Assembly: GCA_023362775.1 (NCBI GenBank)
Contig: JALMGJ010000002.1
Coordinates: 36,977,914 to 37,041,913, forward strand
Origin: Charina bottae
Taxonomy: Eukaryota; Chordata; Lepidosauria; Squamata; Charinaidae
Direction: 5' to 3'
Length of the DNA stretch: 64,000 nucleotides
In this document: piece by piece, positions 31,657 to 42,229 of the stretch
Numbering within the stretch: position 1 is the first letter of the stretch
How the letters are laid out: each line of letters starts with the position of its first letter
The notes under the pieces: generated by a model
Told to the model about the DNA's origin: nothing
What the model saw: only the letters and a program-made list of their open reading frames with translations
Databases searched by the model: none
Made by a program: the position numbers and the translations under genes

Positions 31657-33528
31657 TATTTATTTATTATTCAAATTTATGTGACTGCCCATCTCCCCCA
31701 ACGGGGGACTCTGGGCGGCTTACAATAATAACAAAATTAAAATACAATATAAATACAATATGACATAAAAATATAAATATAAAATCCAATCTGGCGAATT
31801 AGGGAGGGTATTATGATATTAACCACCCCCAGGAGGAGCTATTACCTTTTCCTTCCCATGCTAGGCGGCAGAACCAGGTTTTCAGATTTTTCTGGAAGGC
31901 CAGGAGGGAGGAAACCCGCCTCAACTCTGGGGGTAAGATATTCCAGAGGGCGGGCGCCACTGCAGAGAAGGCCCGCCTCCTGGACCCCATTAGATGGAAT
32001 TCTTTTATTGATGGGGTCTGTAGCAAGCCTTCTTTGCATGATCGGGTGGGGTGGGTCGATGTTATGGGGATGAGACGGTCCCTCAGGTATCCTGGTCCCA
32101 TGCCAAGTAGGGCTTTAAAGGTAATAACCAACACCTTGAATTGGACCCGGAAGCAAACTGGCTCCCAGTGCAGCTCGCGGAGCAAAGGTGTTATGTGTGC
32201 TGATCTTGGTGCACCTAAAATTGCCCCTGCGGCTGCATTCTGTACCATCTGTAGCTCCCGGATATTCTTCAAGGGTAGCCCCATGTAGAGCGCATTGCAG
32301 TAGTCTATATGGGAGATGACAAGGGCATGAGTGACCGTTCGGAGGGCATCGTGGTCCAGGAATGGGCGTAACTGGTGCACAAGCCGAAGCTGCGCGAAGG
32401 CCCTCCTACCCACGACTGCCACCTGCTCTTCGAGCAGGAGTTGTGAGTCCAAGAGGACCCCCAAGTTCTGCACCAGTTCCGAATGGGGCAGTGCCACCCC
32501 ATCCAGAACCAAAGATGACAACTTCCTGGATACCAAGGGGCCATAAACCCACAGCCACTCGGTCTTGCCAGGGTCCAGCTGAAGCCTGTTGTTCCCCATC
32601 CAGGTCCCTACAGCCCCCAGGCACTGAGACAGGGCGGCAACTGCATCACTTACTTCACCTGGGATGGAGATATACAATTGAGTATCATCCGCATACTGAT
32701 GATACCTCATCCCATGGTGACAGATGATCTCACCCAGCAGTTTCATGTAGATGTTAAATAGGAGAGGTGAGAGAACCGAACCCTGCGGCACCCCACATAA
32801 GAGGGGTCACGGATCAGATCTCTCCTCCCCTATCACCACCGACTGGGAGCGGCCCCAGAGGAAGGAGGTGAACCAGCACAAAACTACGCTGCCCACCCCC
32901 AACTCCCTAAGCCGCCCCAAAAGGATACCATGGTTGATGGTATCGAAAGCCACTGAGAGGTCCAAGAGAGCCAGGATGGATGCACGGCCTCCATCCCGCT
33001 CCCGCCAGAGATCATTCATAAGTGCGACCAATGCAGTCTCCATCCCATATCCCAGCCTGAAACCTGACTGAAAGGGGTCTAGATAATCCGCTTCATCCAG
33101 AATCCACTGAAGTTGCAACGCCATCACTTTCTCAACCACCTTTCCCAAAAAGGGAAGGTGGGAGACCAGACGAAAATTGTCCAAGATGGTAGGGTCCAGG
33201 GATGGCTTCTTGAGGAGGGGGTGCACCAACGCCTCCTTAAAGGTAGCTGGGAACACCCCCTCCATCAGAGATGTATTAACCATCGCCTGGACCCACCCGC
33301 AATTCACCTCCCTGGCTGATTTTACCAGCCAGGAAGGGCACGGGTCTAGATGGCATGTTGTGGCATTTACAGTCCGGAGGATCCTGTCCACTTCCTCAGG
33401 CCCAACAGGATCAAACCGTTCCCAGATAACAGGGCAAGACCGTTCCCCTGGCATCTCCCCCGACTGTGCTTCACGCTTAGAGTCCAACTTAGAACGAATC
33501 TGAGCGATTTTATCCTGCAGATAAAATC
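31657..33528 (-). mobile_element. CR1 LINE (copy 1), 5' truncated, inserted in BovB
   Basis: 5-bp TSD CAGTT at 31652-31656 and 33529-33533. The 3' end carries the CR1/L2-type AATAAATAAATAA repeat. Two minus frames (32807-33487, 31811-32791), in the same phase and separated by a single TGA, cover the RT and C-terminus: [36 protein letters not shown], then a [14 protein letters not shown] region and [13 protein letters not shown]. Confidence 0.92.
31811..33487 (-). pseudogene. CR1 RT and C-terminal domain with one in-frame stop
   Basis: Codons for RT run from about 33520, the catalytic ADD is near 32695, and the reading goes on to the end at 31811. The stop (TGA, 32807-32809) lies just before the PQGSVLSP motif, where the preceding base context CCGTGA suggests CpG decay of CGA. 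CR1 copy 2 has TGA at the same codon. Confidence 0.85.
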
Positions 33529-33533
33529 AGTTC

Positions 33534-34250
33534 ATAGTCTGAGCCACAGTCTGCACCTGGACAAGTTTTGACTGCCAGAATTGAGCGGGTCCAACGTTGA
33601 TTGCATAGGACATAGTCTATTTGATTGCGATGAAGTCCGTTAGGCAAGGTCCATGTGTATAAACAACGCTTATGCTGTTCAAAACATGTATTCATTATTC
33701 GAAACTGGTTTTCTTGGCAAAATTGTACCAATCGATCGCCTGCCTCATTTCTTTCTCCCAGCCCAAAACTTCCAGTGATTCCTACCTCTGTTTGGGTGCC
33801 AATTTTTGCATTAAAATCTCCAAGTAAGTAAATAATGTCTTTTCTTGGGATTGTCCTCAGCGTAACTTCAATAGTGGCATAAAAATCCTCAATTACTGGC
33901 TCATTTGCATCAGTTGTTGGAGCATAAACTTGGACAACGGGGATCTTGATGGGTTTAGTGCGAATTCTGATTGCCATTATGTGATCGTTTACTGTGGAAA
34001 AGCCTTCTACAGCCTGGGCCAATTGTTTGCTTGCAATGAATGCCACTCCGTTCCTATGCATGTTGTCATGTCCTGAGTAATAGATGGTGAATTCCTCAGA
34101 CTGAAAATAGCTGTTGTCTGTCCAGTGTAATTCACTAATGCCAAGGAGGTCACTTTTTAACCTGACCATTTCTCGTTTTACAATATCTAATTTACCTTGG
34201 CTCATTCCTCTGACATTCCAAGTTACTATTCGTTGTATTTTCGTGCAGCG
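33534..34250 (-). CDS. BovB apurinic-like endonuclease domain
   Basis: The minus frame 34502-33510 contains the AP-endonuclease-like fold: TWNVRGM at the start, LLGISELHW (catalytic Glu), YAPTTDANE, LLGDFNAKIG (Asp/Asn pair), NQIDYVLCNQRW and GSDYEL near the end (Asp/His region; the usual His after SD is Tyr here). The frame runs upstream to 34502 through a less conserved leader. The missing catalytic His (SDY for SDH) may impair nicking. Confidence 0.88.
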
Positions 34251-34837
34251 CAGACCCTGGCTTTCACTATTGGTAGCATCAGCACCTGAGGTTCCTACTG
34301 GATTTTCCCCAGGCGCGTCATAAAATCCAGAGCTACTTGCTATCGGTCCTTGCTCTTCCCCAGTCGTTTGTTGGGTGCCTTCTGGCCTGAGGGTCTCACC
34401 ATTGGGCACCATATCAAAATCATTTGAGAGCCTTTTAATGGAATTTTCCTGGCAAAATTTTTTACAAGGTAAGTTGCCAGGTCTTTCCTTAACCCTCCCC
34501 ATTTACCTGGGCTTGGGACCGGCATGTACACCTGGATGAACAAGTGCACATGGCTGGGTTGTTTGCCTGATAGCTGCACACAAAACACCCATACAAACCA
34601 GAGCAAAGTTTGACAGACGGCTGGACCCACCCCCCTAGCCATCTGTCAAAACGTGCCTCCTTCCCGGCCCTGGACCCACCCAGGTTAAGGAGGGTGATTG
34701 GAGGATGTTTTCCTTCCAGCTGGTGACATTTGGTGGGGGGGCAAATGAATCCAAGGAAATCCACCAGTCGCTTTCCTTGACTTGTCCTGCATGGAACCTG
34801 TAAGAACCACCTCACTCCTTACCTTCATTCTGGAGGG

Positions 34838-35051
34838 CTAAGAGGGCTGAGCAATGAAGGGCAGTGCAAAACAGGCCAACATACCTTTCTGCTGCCTCAA
34901 GGTCTGCAGAAAAGCAGTGTAATTTGGCTGTGGGGAAGAGCCCACTCTCTTTGCCTCTGACAGGGCATAATTTGAAATCTTCTGTCTGAAACCTCCCCCA
35001 TTTGGTATCAACCTTGGGTCTACATACAAATGTCCTGGCTCTATAATCAGC
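34838..35051. other. no recognised feature
   Basis: Unique-looking sequence between the BovB 5' end and the next hAT. The right border CCTCAGGG is the TSD of that hAT. Confidence 0.5.
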
Positions 35052-35059
35052 CCTCAGGG

Positions 35060-35497
35060 TAGGCTGACCATATTTCAGGATGGCAAAACGGGACAGGGTC
35101 TTATGTGATATTTTGTATTCATGAAAAAGACAGGGGTCCCCACCCCAGGTCCGTGCGATTGGCTCCCACCTGCAAACCCCGCCCCCGGTCTGTGCGATTG
35201 GCTCCCGCCTGCAAACCCTGCCCCCAGTCCACGTGATTGGCTCCCGCCTGCAAACCCCGCCCCCGGTCCATGTGATTGGCTCCCGCCTGCAAACCCCGCC
35301 CCCCGGTCTGCACGACTGGCTCCCGCCTGCAAACCCCGCCCCTGGTCCACGCTCTGGCTCATATCCTCCTTCTGCACCATTCCCGCTGGGTTTGAAAAAC
35401 AGGACAAAATTGAGATTTTTATGAAAATGACAGGACGGTTGAAAAATGCTTAAAAAACGCGACTGTCCTGCTCAAAATGGGACGTATGGTCAGCCTA
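35060..35497. mobile_element. hAT-like MITE, family 3, with internal tandem array
   Basis: Ends TAGGCTGACCATA and TATGGTCAGCCTA; TSD CCTCAGGG/CCTCAGGA (8 bp, one mismatch). Five units of about 38 bp occupy the middle. Confidence 0.85.
35142..35345 (-). repeat. five tandem inverted-CCAAT/GC-box units
   Basis: Each unit reads GATTGGCTCCCGCC then TGCAAACCCCGCCCCC with small variation; on the minus strand this is GC box then AGCCAAT. Some units carry CACGTG or similar at the junction. The same unit in the opposite order occurs at 16246-16375. Confidence 0.8.
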
Positions 35498-35649
35498 CCT
35501 CAGGAACATCTGGTGGGAACTCCAGAATAGCAAGATGGCAGCCATGACTGGGCAGTTGAAATCCACCCCTTTTTTACGTTGTGGTGGTAAAAGGTACTCC
35601 CCATACACACGTGAGCTGCATTCACTAGCAACCCTATAAGATGCCCCCA

Positions 35650-35862
35650 TACACATGAATTTAAATTAAGAACTTTTAATATCTCCATCTTGGATTTTAT
35701 ATTTTATATTATTTTATATTTTATATTTACGAAGTACTGTTTTTATTGTATTTTAACCTGTATTTATTTTTAGTTTTGTTGTAAACCACCCAGAGTCACT
35801 CTTTGAGTGAGATGGGCGGGCGGTGATGAAATTTGAAATATAAATAAATAAATTAAATCTGC
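35650..35862 (+). mobile_element. CR1/L2-type LINE 3' end
   Basis: It has the CCACCCAGAGTCACT...GAGATGGGCGGGCGG end followed by AAATATAAATAAATAAA. A closely similar end lies at 59380-59605. Confidence 0.7.
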
Positions 35863-36655
35863 TTAAAGTGCCCTTGTAATGAAACATTCACCGCAAGCTG
35901 AACTGACCCTGAGTGGCCACAGGGGGGAGAATCAGACAGAAACCAGTGACCACACTGTTCATATTCACTGGCCATATCTCAAAGATAATATAGCTGCCGT
36001 GCCCTGACCTAGGAGGATGGGATAAATAATGAGAAGGTCACCCAGATGGGTTTACCAAAAACATTCCAACCTCGTGCTGTAATTTACACGGACTCTGCCT
36101 CTTGCTTTATCTTCGTAATGTAGTGGGCCAAAGTTATAGAAGCTGCAGTTCTGCTTTGGCTCAGGGCTGCTTGACAAGCTGCCAATGCTTTGCTCAGCGT
36201 TCGGTGTACACCACATTCGTAGGCATGCTTAATAAATTTATGTTGTATCTTCAAAGTGATTTGGTTGCTCTAGGTGGGTCACGTTGTGGCCACAACAGTG
36301 TAAAAAGGGGGCAGGGCTTTGACTGCATGGTCTTGACCACCATCTGGACATTTTTGACCCTCCTTGCAGACAACCCTCTCAGTCTTCCTTCTAGTCTATC
36401 ATCTTTTTGCTCAGGCACTCGTCTTGCTTAATGGAGAATGCAAGCAATTGCACAGTGTTTTGTGAACTCTCAGTTAGATAATGAAGCAATTGCCCCAAAA
36501 TTAGAATACTGAAGCCTGTGGGAAGCTATCAAAAGGTGCTAAGTGGATGAATCCCTGGGAGAATCCAGATCGGCGTCTCTCTGTCCAGAATACAATATCA
36601 GTAATGTTGTGCAGTTTTAATTAGGTACCTATTATTCTGGTTAATGTCTTTATAG

Positions 36656-36838
36656 GCTTGGGCAGCAATTCCTCAACAGCACTAAACAGAAACCCAGAAA
36701 ACCCTAAGAAAATTACTGAAACAACCTTGGGGATTTCAAACATGCACCAATACAATCAGGATGAAAGCGAAAGAAATAGCCAGTCATTCAGATCTTTCCT
36801 GAGACAACATTTGTGTGAGGCTGCAAATCCATCGGCAG
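36656..36838 (+). CDS. KLRF-like gene, stalk exon
   Basis: Acceptor TCTTTATAG, donor GCAG|GTAAAC, 61 codons, phase 1 both sides. Hydrophilic sequence with an N-glycosylation site (NSS) and no cysteine cluster, as expected between membrane and lectin domain. Confidence 0.7.
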
Positions 36839-39800
36839 GTAAACTCCTGTTTAGCTCAAACTTTCCAAAGGGGCCCATATTATAATTTCCCAGAAATTAT
36901 CACCCCCAATATTTCTGTTATCTTTTCTTCCATCACCCCCCTATTTCTACTTTCTCCCCAAACCCTAACAGCTGTTTGTGCATGTCCTGTCCCTTTCTCA
37001 GGACTATACACCATCTACTTCAAGTGGACTGGGATCCACTAACCTTTAGGCAGCGATGAACTGGTAAGCTTTCATTGGGCCACCAAACACACAGAGAGAG
37101 GGAGAGAGATCCCATGGCTATGTTGACGCAGTTGAGAGTTGAGGACTGTGAAGATGACGTGGAGGAAATCCACAGGGCTTAAACTGCCCTTCCAGTCCCA
37201 CACAGCATCCCCGGTGGTGAGGGATCCCCATGCCTGCATGCACGCTAAGCCGTGGACCTCAGACCCCTTCCCTGGACCTAGTGAAGCTGCTTCCCCATGA
37301 TGGGTCGGTGGTCTATTTGGACCACCTCACAGTTGTAAATAAGCTTAGTGGTTTCACACTTGAAAATGTAAACCTGTGCAAAGTCATCCTGAAACTGAAT
37401 GAATGAATGACTCAATAAAAATTATCACATTTTTAAATGGGATCCTCTCCTTACCTTTCAAAGTGACATTAAAGAGCTTGAAAGATACCCATAGAGTTGA
37501 TTACAAACATGAATTAAAGAAAAAAGATTTGTTTTCCTTCTTAGAGAATAGATCCTGCAGGATGTGCCCTGTGATGTGGCTTCTGCATGATGACAAATGC
37601 TACTGGCTTTCTAATTCAGTCTTGTCCTGGAACCAAAGCTACAGGGACTGTGTGGCAAGAAGATCTCAGCTATTAGTGATTTCTAATACAGGAGAGCAGG
37701 TAAAAGAACTTCTTGCGGCTGAAGAATCCACATCTTCCTTACTCTGTTTTAATTCTGAACACAGACTTCAGTGGCTGGGCTAGCATTTACCAGCAGGCTG
37801 CAGGTGACAGTTCAGACAAAGTGGCATCACCCAAATGGATATAGGGGCCTTCTCGCAAGGTGGTTTCTATTGATCTTACTCTGATCCTGAACAGCCACCT
37901 GCCTCCTTTTATGATCCTGAACAGCCACCTGCCTCCTTTTATGATCCTGAACAGCCACCTGCCTCCTTAACAGCCACCAACTCCCCTGAAGGATAAGCAG
38001 ACGGGGCAAAATTCACCTGCTAAGCTCCCCCACAGCATCAGAGGCACAATTGGCAGAAAGTCAGAGACCTGTTGCCATAGCTACTTCATTTGGGGGAACC
38101 TAACACAACCTCAATAATGGGACATGGTTAGGGATTCTTTCATTCCTGTAATGAAAATTAAATTGTATTTTATAGAAGTTCATCCAGGACGCAATAAAGG
38201 ATCTGAGAAGATGGATTGGGCTCAACCTCAAATTGCCAGAGAAGAAGTGGATCTGGATCGATGGCTCTCCATTAAATCACACATTGTGAGTATTCAAATA
38301 CCCATGGAAGAAAACTTCTGTAATGTAGTGTTTTTTGCAGAAGAAAGTAAAAAAAAGAGAGAGAAGTATAGATAATATAGACATCTAGAGTCATTACAGA
38401 GTCTAGAAGCATCATAAAGAGATTATAGTGTCAGCTTTCACTTCACAGTGGAGGAACCAATTCATTAGAGCTGTGAACAAGCTTTGCCTAAGACAGGATA
38501 TATGGTTTTATTTCATTATTTGTGGCTTTCTGCTGGTGTGAGAAACTATTTTTTAAAAATGCAACAAAGAATAAAATGTGGCAAGAACTGGACAGGAAGG
38601 GAAAAGGGAAACAAACCCACAAAATCCAAGCAGGCTTCATGAAGGCCTGGGAGAAGAGCCAGGTCTTCAAGCCCCTTTGAAACACGAATAGGGTGGGAGC
38701 CCTCTGGATCACAGGAGAATCTTAGTCCAGAGGGCGGGCATTGCTAGAGAAAGGCATGCTTCTGGGGTCCCAATAGATGGCATTGTCTAATTCAATGCTT
38801 TCCAAACTTTTCATGTTGGTGACAAACTTTTTAGACATACATTATTTCGCAACACACTCTTACAGCAGGGCACAAGGCAGGCACTAGGACCTGCGCGGAA
38901 TCACAGCAGGTTTGGAGGCAGCAGGGCACAAGGCAGGCACTAGGACCTGTGCGGAATCCTGGCAGGGCTCGGAGGCAGCAGCAGCCGCGACACACCCAGA
39001 CACTGCAGCCAACACACTAACATGTCCTGACACACAGTTTGGAAAGCTCTGGTCTAATTGAACAAAACCGGAGAGTGACAACCCTGCTAGATCAAATCGG
39101 CTAGGGAGATACTATGGGAGACAGGTGGTCGTTGTACCATGTAGGGTTTATAGGAAAGGGCCAGCACCTTGAATCATGCCTGGCAGCAAACTGGCAACCA
39201 GTGCAGCTTGCAAAATAGATGTGTTACATGGGCATACTGAGCCATGCCCATCACTGCCCACGTTGCTGAATTTTGGACCAGCTGAAGCTTGGAACACCTG
39301 GTGAGTGTTTGGACTTTGTGACTTTCCAGGCCAACATTTTTTCCTATGGCAAAGTCAGCTGGTTCCAGAAGCAAGTCACAAACCTGAGCTTTAAATGATT
39401 TGCTTTCGTAGTTTGTTGCAGTTCCAACAACAAAGAAGCCCCTGATTCACTAAGTCTCCATTTATGGAGGCGTCACCTTCCTATACATTACCATTGTGCA
39501 TGTGTTTGTGCACATGTGTGTGTGAGAGAGGGGGGGGGGAGAGGGGGGGGAGAGGGAGAGACAGAGAGGGAGAGAGAGGGCTGCAGAAGGCAGGAGTCTT
39601 TCTTATTTCTTTCTTTCTTATTTCGATTTCTATCACCGCCCCATCTCCCCGGAAGGGGACTCTTTGTTGAGGGACCAGGTGGCGCCTGTTGAGCATCTTT
39701 CCTACACTGAGAGTGGTTTTCTCTTTCCCTTCTTAGATCTCAGCCCTTCATGGCCAACTGTGGTGCTCTAGGAAAGAAGGGAATCGATTCTGAACTGTGC

Positions 39801-39848
39801 GGTACAGAGCTTCGCTGGGTTTGTCGGAAAAAATCTGTATTGATCTGA
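36656..39848 (+). CDS. KLRF-like C-type lectin receptor gene (stalk and complete lectin domain exons)
   Basis: Four exons join in correct phase: 36656-36838 (stalk), 37545-37699, 38176-38285 and 39737-39848 (C-type lectin-like domain, CTLD), ending at TGA 39846-39848. All have AG acceptors and GT donors, and the phases are 1-1-0-2. The CTLD shows CPVMWLLHDDKCYW, the WIGL motif in RRWIGLNLKL, WIWIDGS, and a last exon with NCGAL...LC...LRWVC. It has the WIGL signature of NK-receptor lectins and is most like KLRF1/KLRF2 (NKp80/NKp65), type II membrane receptors on NK cells. The cytoplasmic and transmembrane exons were not found upstream of 36656, so the gene is incomplete here; a hemITAM-type first exon lies downstream at 44680. 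Functional or not cannot be said. Confidence 0.8.
37545..37699 (+). CDS. KLRF-like gene, CTLD exon 1
   Basis: Acceptor TTCCTTCTTAG, donor GAGCAG|GTAAAA. Encodes the first cysteine pair (CPVMWLLHDDKC) and the LLVI strand; phase 1 in, phase 0 out. Confidence 0.88.
37880..37975. repeat. 30-bp tandem repeat, three copies
   Basis: ATCCTGAACAGCCACCTGCC followed by TCCTTTTATG is repeated, in the intron between CTLD exons 1 and 2. Confidence 0.85.
38176..38285 (+). CDS. KLRF-like gene, CTLD exon 2
   Basis: Acceptor TTTTATAG, donor ACATT|GTGAGT, phase 0 in, phase 2 out. Frame: KFIQDAIKDLRRWIGLNLKL, then KWIWIDGSPLNHT. The other frame, open from 38124, is a shadow. Confidence 0.88.
38600..39410 (-). 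mobile_element. diverged CR1 3' part, split by a hAT MITE
   Basis: Matches the 3' coding region of the CR1 at 31.8-32.3 kb (AGAGGGCGGGC near 38730; CAAACTGGCAACCAGTGCAG near 39188). It lies in the intron before CTLD exon 3 in the opposite orientation. Confidence 0.75.
38793..39051. mobile_element. hAT MITE, family 1, copy 3
   Basis: Ends CAATGCTTTCCAAAC and GTTTGGAAAGCTCTG; exact 8-bp TSD GTCTAATT. The core has two copies of a GGCACAAGGCAGGCACTAGG unit and resembles copy 5, not copies 1, 2, 4 and 6. Confidence 0.9.
39737..39848 (+). CDS. KLRF-like gene, CTLD exon 3 with stop codon
   Basis: Acceptor CCCTTCTTAG; 1 base completes the codon from exon 2. Encodes FMANCGALGKKG, LCGTELRWVCRKK and four more residues, then TGA. 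This is the final disulfide pair of the lectin fold. Confidence 0.88.
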
Positions 39849-40140
39849 GGATTCGCATGCAGAACTTTTAAAAAAAAACATCTCACCCTCACCCCAGCCC
39901 CCTGCAAATGTTTTACAGCAACCATTGTTCCAACATACAGCCAAGAGTTGCTATCCAGGGGAAGAACTGCTCAATTCTCATGCCAGCCATGAGAAAAGAG
40001 ACATAGAAGGGAGTGGCCTCCAAAGGAAGAGGATTTTGTGGGGTCCCCCAGCAAATACGAAGAGCTTTTGTGGAACCGCCCAGCAAAGAAGAGAGCACAA
40101 AAGTGGGCACATGTGCACCAATGTTTTCATTTATCAAATT
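39849..40140 (+). other. 3' UTR of the KLRF-like gene, duplicated at 46.8-47.1 kb
   Basis: The stretch from the stop codon through CATCTCACCCTCACCCC, GCTCAATTCTCATGCCAGCC and GTGGCCTCCAAAGGAAGAGG recurs at 46840-47105. Confidence 0.7.
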
Positions 40141-40476
40141 TTTAAAATAATATTATCAAGAAGAAAAAGGAAGTTGCCTTCTGAAATTTAGTATTTTACA
40201 AAAAGGAAATACAGTATATTTACTCAGAAGTAAACAATCATGAATTGAATAGGAAGGGTAAATCTTCCAAGAAATTTGTCATGCATATTTATTATGTCCA
40301 TCCACCCAACCTCTGAGCTGGGAGAAGGTGGCATTGCCAGTTCATACCAAGCACTGTTTCCTTTGGATTTCAGCTGTGCGGTCCTAGGGAGTGGGGGAGC
40401 TCTAAGTACCATATCAATGGGATTGGGGGAGGGCATGTTGACCTCTGTGCCCCAGGTTGCCCATTCTTGATGTAGA

Positions 40477-40545
40477 GCAGTGTTTCTCAACCTTAGCAAC
40501 TTTAAGCTGTGTGGACTTCAACTCCCAGAATTCCCCAACCAGCCA
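40477..40545. mobile_element. hAT MITE end (CAGTGTTTCTCAACC)
   Basis: CAGTGTTTCTCAACCTTAGC and TGTGGACTTCAACTCCCAG; the reverse complement occurs at 50175-50245. Only this end is clear. Confidence 0.6.
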
Positions 40546-40676
40546 TGCTTCCTTCCTTCCTTCCTCCTCCATCTCCTTCCTCCCTCCCTCCCTCCCTCCC
40601 TCCCTCCCTCCCTTCCTTCCTTCCTTCCCCATCTCTTTCCCCCCTCCCTCCCTTCCATCTTCTTTCTTCTTTGCAG
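40546..40676. repeat. CCTT/CCCT simple repeat
   Basis: Pyrimidine-only run of TCCTTCC and CCCTCCC units. Long frames over it are composition artefacts. Confidence 0.9.
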
Positions 40677-40679
40677 TTT

Positions 40680-41538
40680 CACTAGTGGTGAAAAGCTATG
40701 AGTATTTCTTATAAGAAACTATTCTGTATTGTAGGAACTGGGGGCAACCCTTGAGTAGGACAGCACAGTCTCTTGATATGGAATGTCCCCAATCCAAATT
40801 ACCGCCTCCAGCGAAAAATGTCAGGAGCAGTGATGACAGAGGTTCTTGGCTCGCTTTCTGGCCATTCAGACAGGATCCTAGTTTCTGCTGCTTTCTTATA
40901 GGATGTAAAGCATGGATGCCAGAGGCAGCAGCTTTACACGATCCGTCTCACCCTTCCCTTCTGATTTCTGTCTTTTCACTGGAGTGAAGTAACACAATAA
41001 AGAAAAATGTGACCCATCAGGATTTGCCTTTTAGGAATATTATGATTAAATATTATTCTGTTTATGAATGATAAATATCCTTCCATTCAGGACACAGTGC
41101 CGTTCTTAATCCTTGATTGATTGGAAAGTGGGTTAAGATCCCATTTAATATCTATTTATGTTTCCATATTATCCATTGCTTTAGAAAGAATGAGACAGAA
41201 AGATGGGATAGGAAACTCTTAAAAATAGATAATTCTAAATTATCCCATCAAATGCTTATGCAAGGGTTTAAGTAACTGGGTTGAAAGCTGGCAATGGAAT
41301 GCAGTCTAAGGATCTTTTAAACACCATGAGATATTCTTAACAGTGTTAGTTAGGCAAGAATCTTTGTGTACTAAACAGTTGTATTTTTTACTTGAGCTCA
41401 TGAGATTTTCCTTTCTTATTTTTAACCTGCACTTCAGGTTGGGGAAGGGCAGAAACTTTGCTTCCCACTTTTTACCATGCTACAACTTACAGGGTATTTC
41501 CTTGCTCGGTTAAAGTGTTATCCCTCCATTTTTGAGGC
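40680..41538. other. intergenic, no recognised feature
   Basis: AT-rich unique sequence. Small frames here (for example 40751-40987) have no lectin or other recognisable motifs. Confidence 0.5.
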
Positions 41539-41550
41539 AGCAGAAAATTA

Positions 41551-41888
41551 AGGTAAAGGTAAAGGTACCCCCCGCACATTTGTGCAGTCGTGTCCGACTC
41601 TAGGGGCCGGTGCTCATCTCCGTTTGTTAGCCAAAGAGCCAGCGTTGTCCGAAGACGCTTCCACGGTCATGTGGCCGCATGACACACGCGGAACGCTGTT
41701 ACCTACCCACCGAAGTGGTACCCATTAATCTACTTGCATTTGCATGCTTTCGAATTGCTAGGTTGGCAAGAGCTGGAGCTAGTGCGGGAGCAAACTCCAC
41801 CATGCGGGGCTAGGGATTCGAACCTCCGAACTTGCAATCTTCCGATCAACAAGCCTGGCGTCTTACCTGCTGAGCCACCACGCCCCTT
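41551..41888 (-). mobile_element. Sauria-type tRNA SINE
   Basis: On the minus strand: GTGGCTCAGCAGGTAAGACG (A box region), GGTTCGAATCCC (B box), a body, and an AACCTTTACCTTT-like tail shared with BovB. Exact 12-bp TSD AGCAGAAAATTA. Confidence 0.92.
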
Positions 41889-42194
41889 AGCAGAAAATTA
41901 TACTGGCCTAATTGCTGATCTCGATCCAGCTTTATTGACTCTGATCTAGCTTGCAACTGAATGGAGGTGTCCTGATTTTGCACATGCAGATCATGTTAAG
42001 CAAAGAAATGAATTGGTTCCTCTGGTTCTGCTGCACTCCCTACACCAAATGTCACCAGCCAGTGGGAAAACGTCCACCAGTTATGAACGCATTGTGGGAA
42101 TGGGGCAGGTTCTAATCTCTGTGGCCTGCGACATTTCTCTTGATTAAGTTTAAGCACTTGAAAGTGAAACTGATCACAAAGGGAGCTGCGTGAC

Positions 42195-42228
42195 TCACAC
42201 AAACACACACACACACACACACACAACA
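42195..42228. repeat. (CA)n microsatellite
   Basis: About 15 CA units. Confidence 0.95.
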
Positions 42229-42229
42229 C

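Larger units (their letters stand above)
29120..34830 (-). mobile_element. nearly full-length RTE-BovB LINE split by a hAT and a CR1
   Basis: In minus-strand order: 5' leader (about 34830-34250), endonuclease (34250-33529), CR1 insert (33528-31657), RT (31651-30271), hAT insert (30262-29858), then the RT thumb and C-terminus (29857-29134). Both inserts have clean TSDs. Without them the element is about 3.4 kb. BovB is the LINE family whose transfer between squamates and ruminants is well documented. Confidence 0.92.

Noticed and set aside
37880..37975. CRISPR-like array
   Set aside because: The repeats are contiguous without unique spacers, in a vertebrate intron.
37827..38009. Frame with three RRQVAVQDHK repeats
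   Set aside because: Minus-strand reading of a 30-bp intronic tandem repeat.
40414..40714. Frames of Pro/Ser/Leu or Gly/Arg/Glu repeats
   Set aside because: Translations of the CCTT/CCCT simple repeat.
41790..41888. tRNA gene (A and B box present)
   Set aside because: It is the tRNA-like head of a Sauria SINE with TSD and BovB-type tail; the same applies at 62750-62830.
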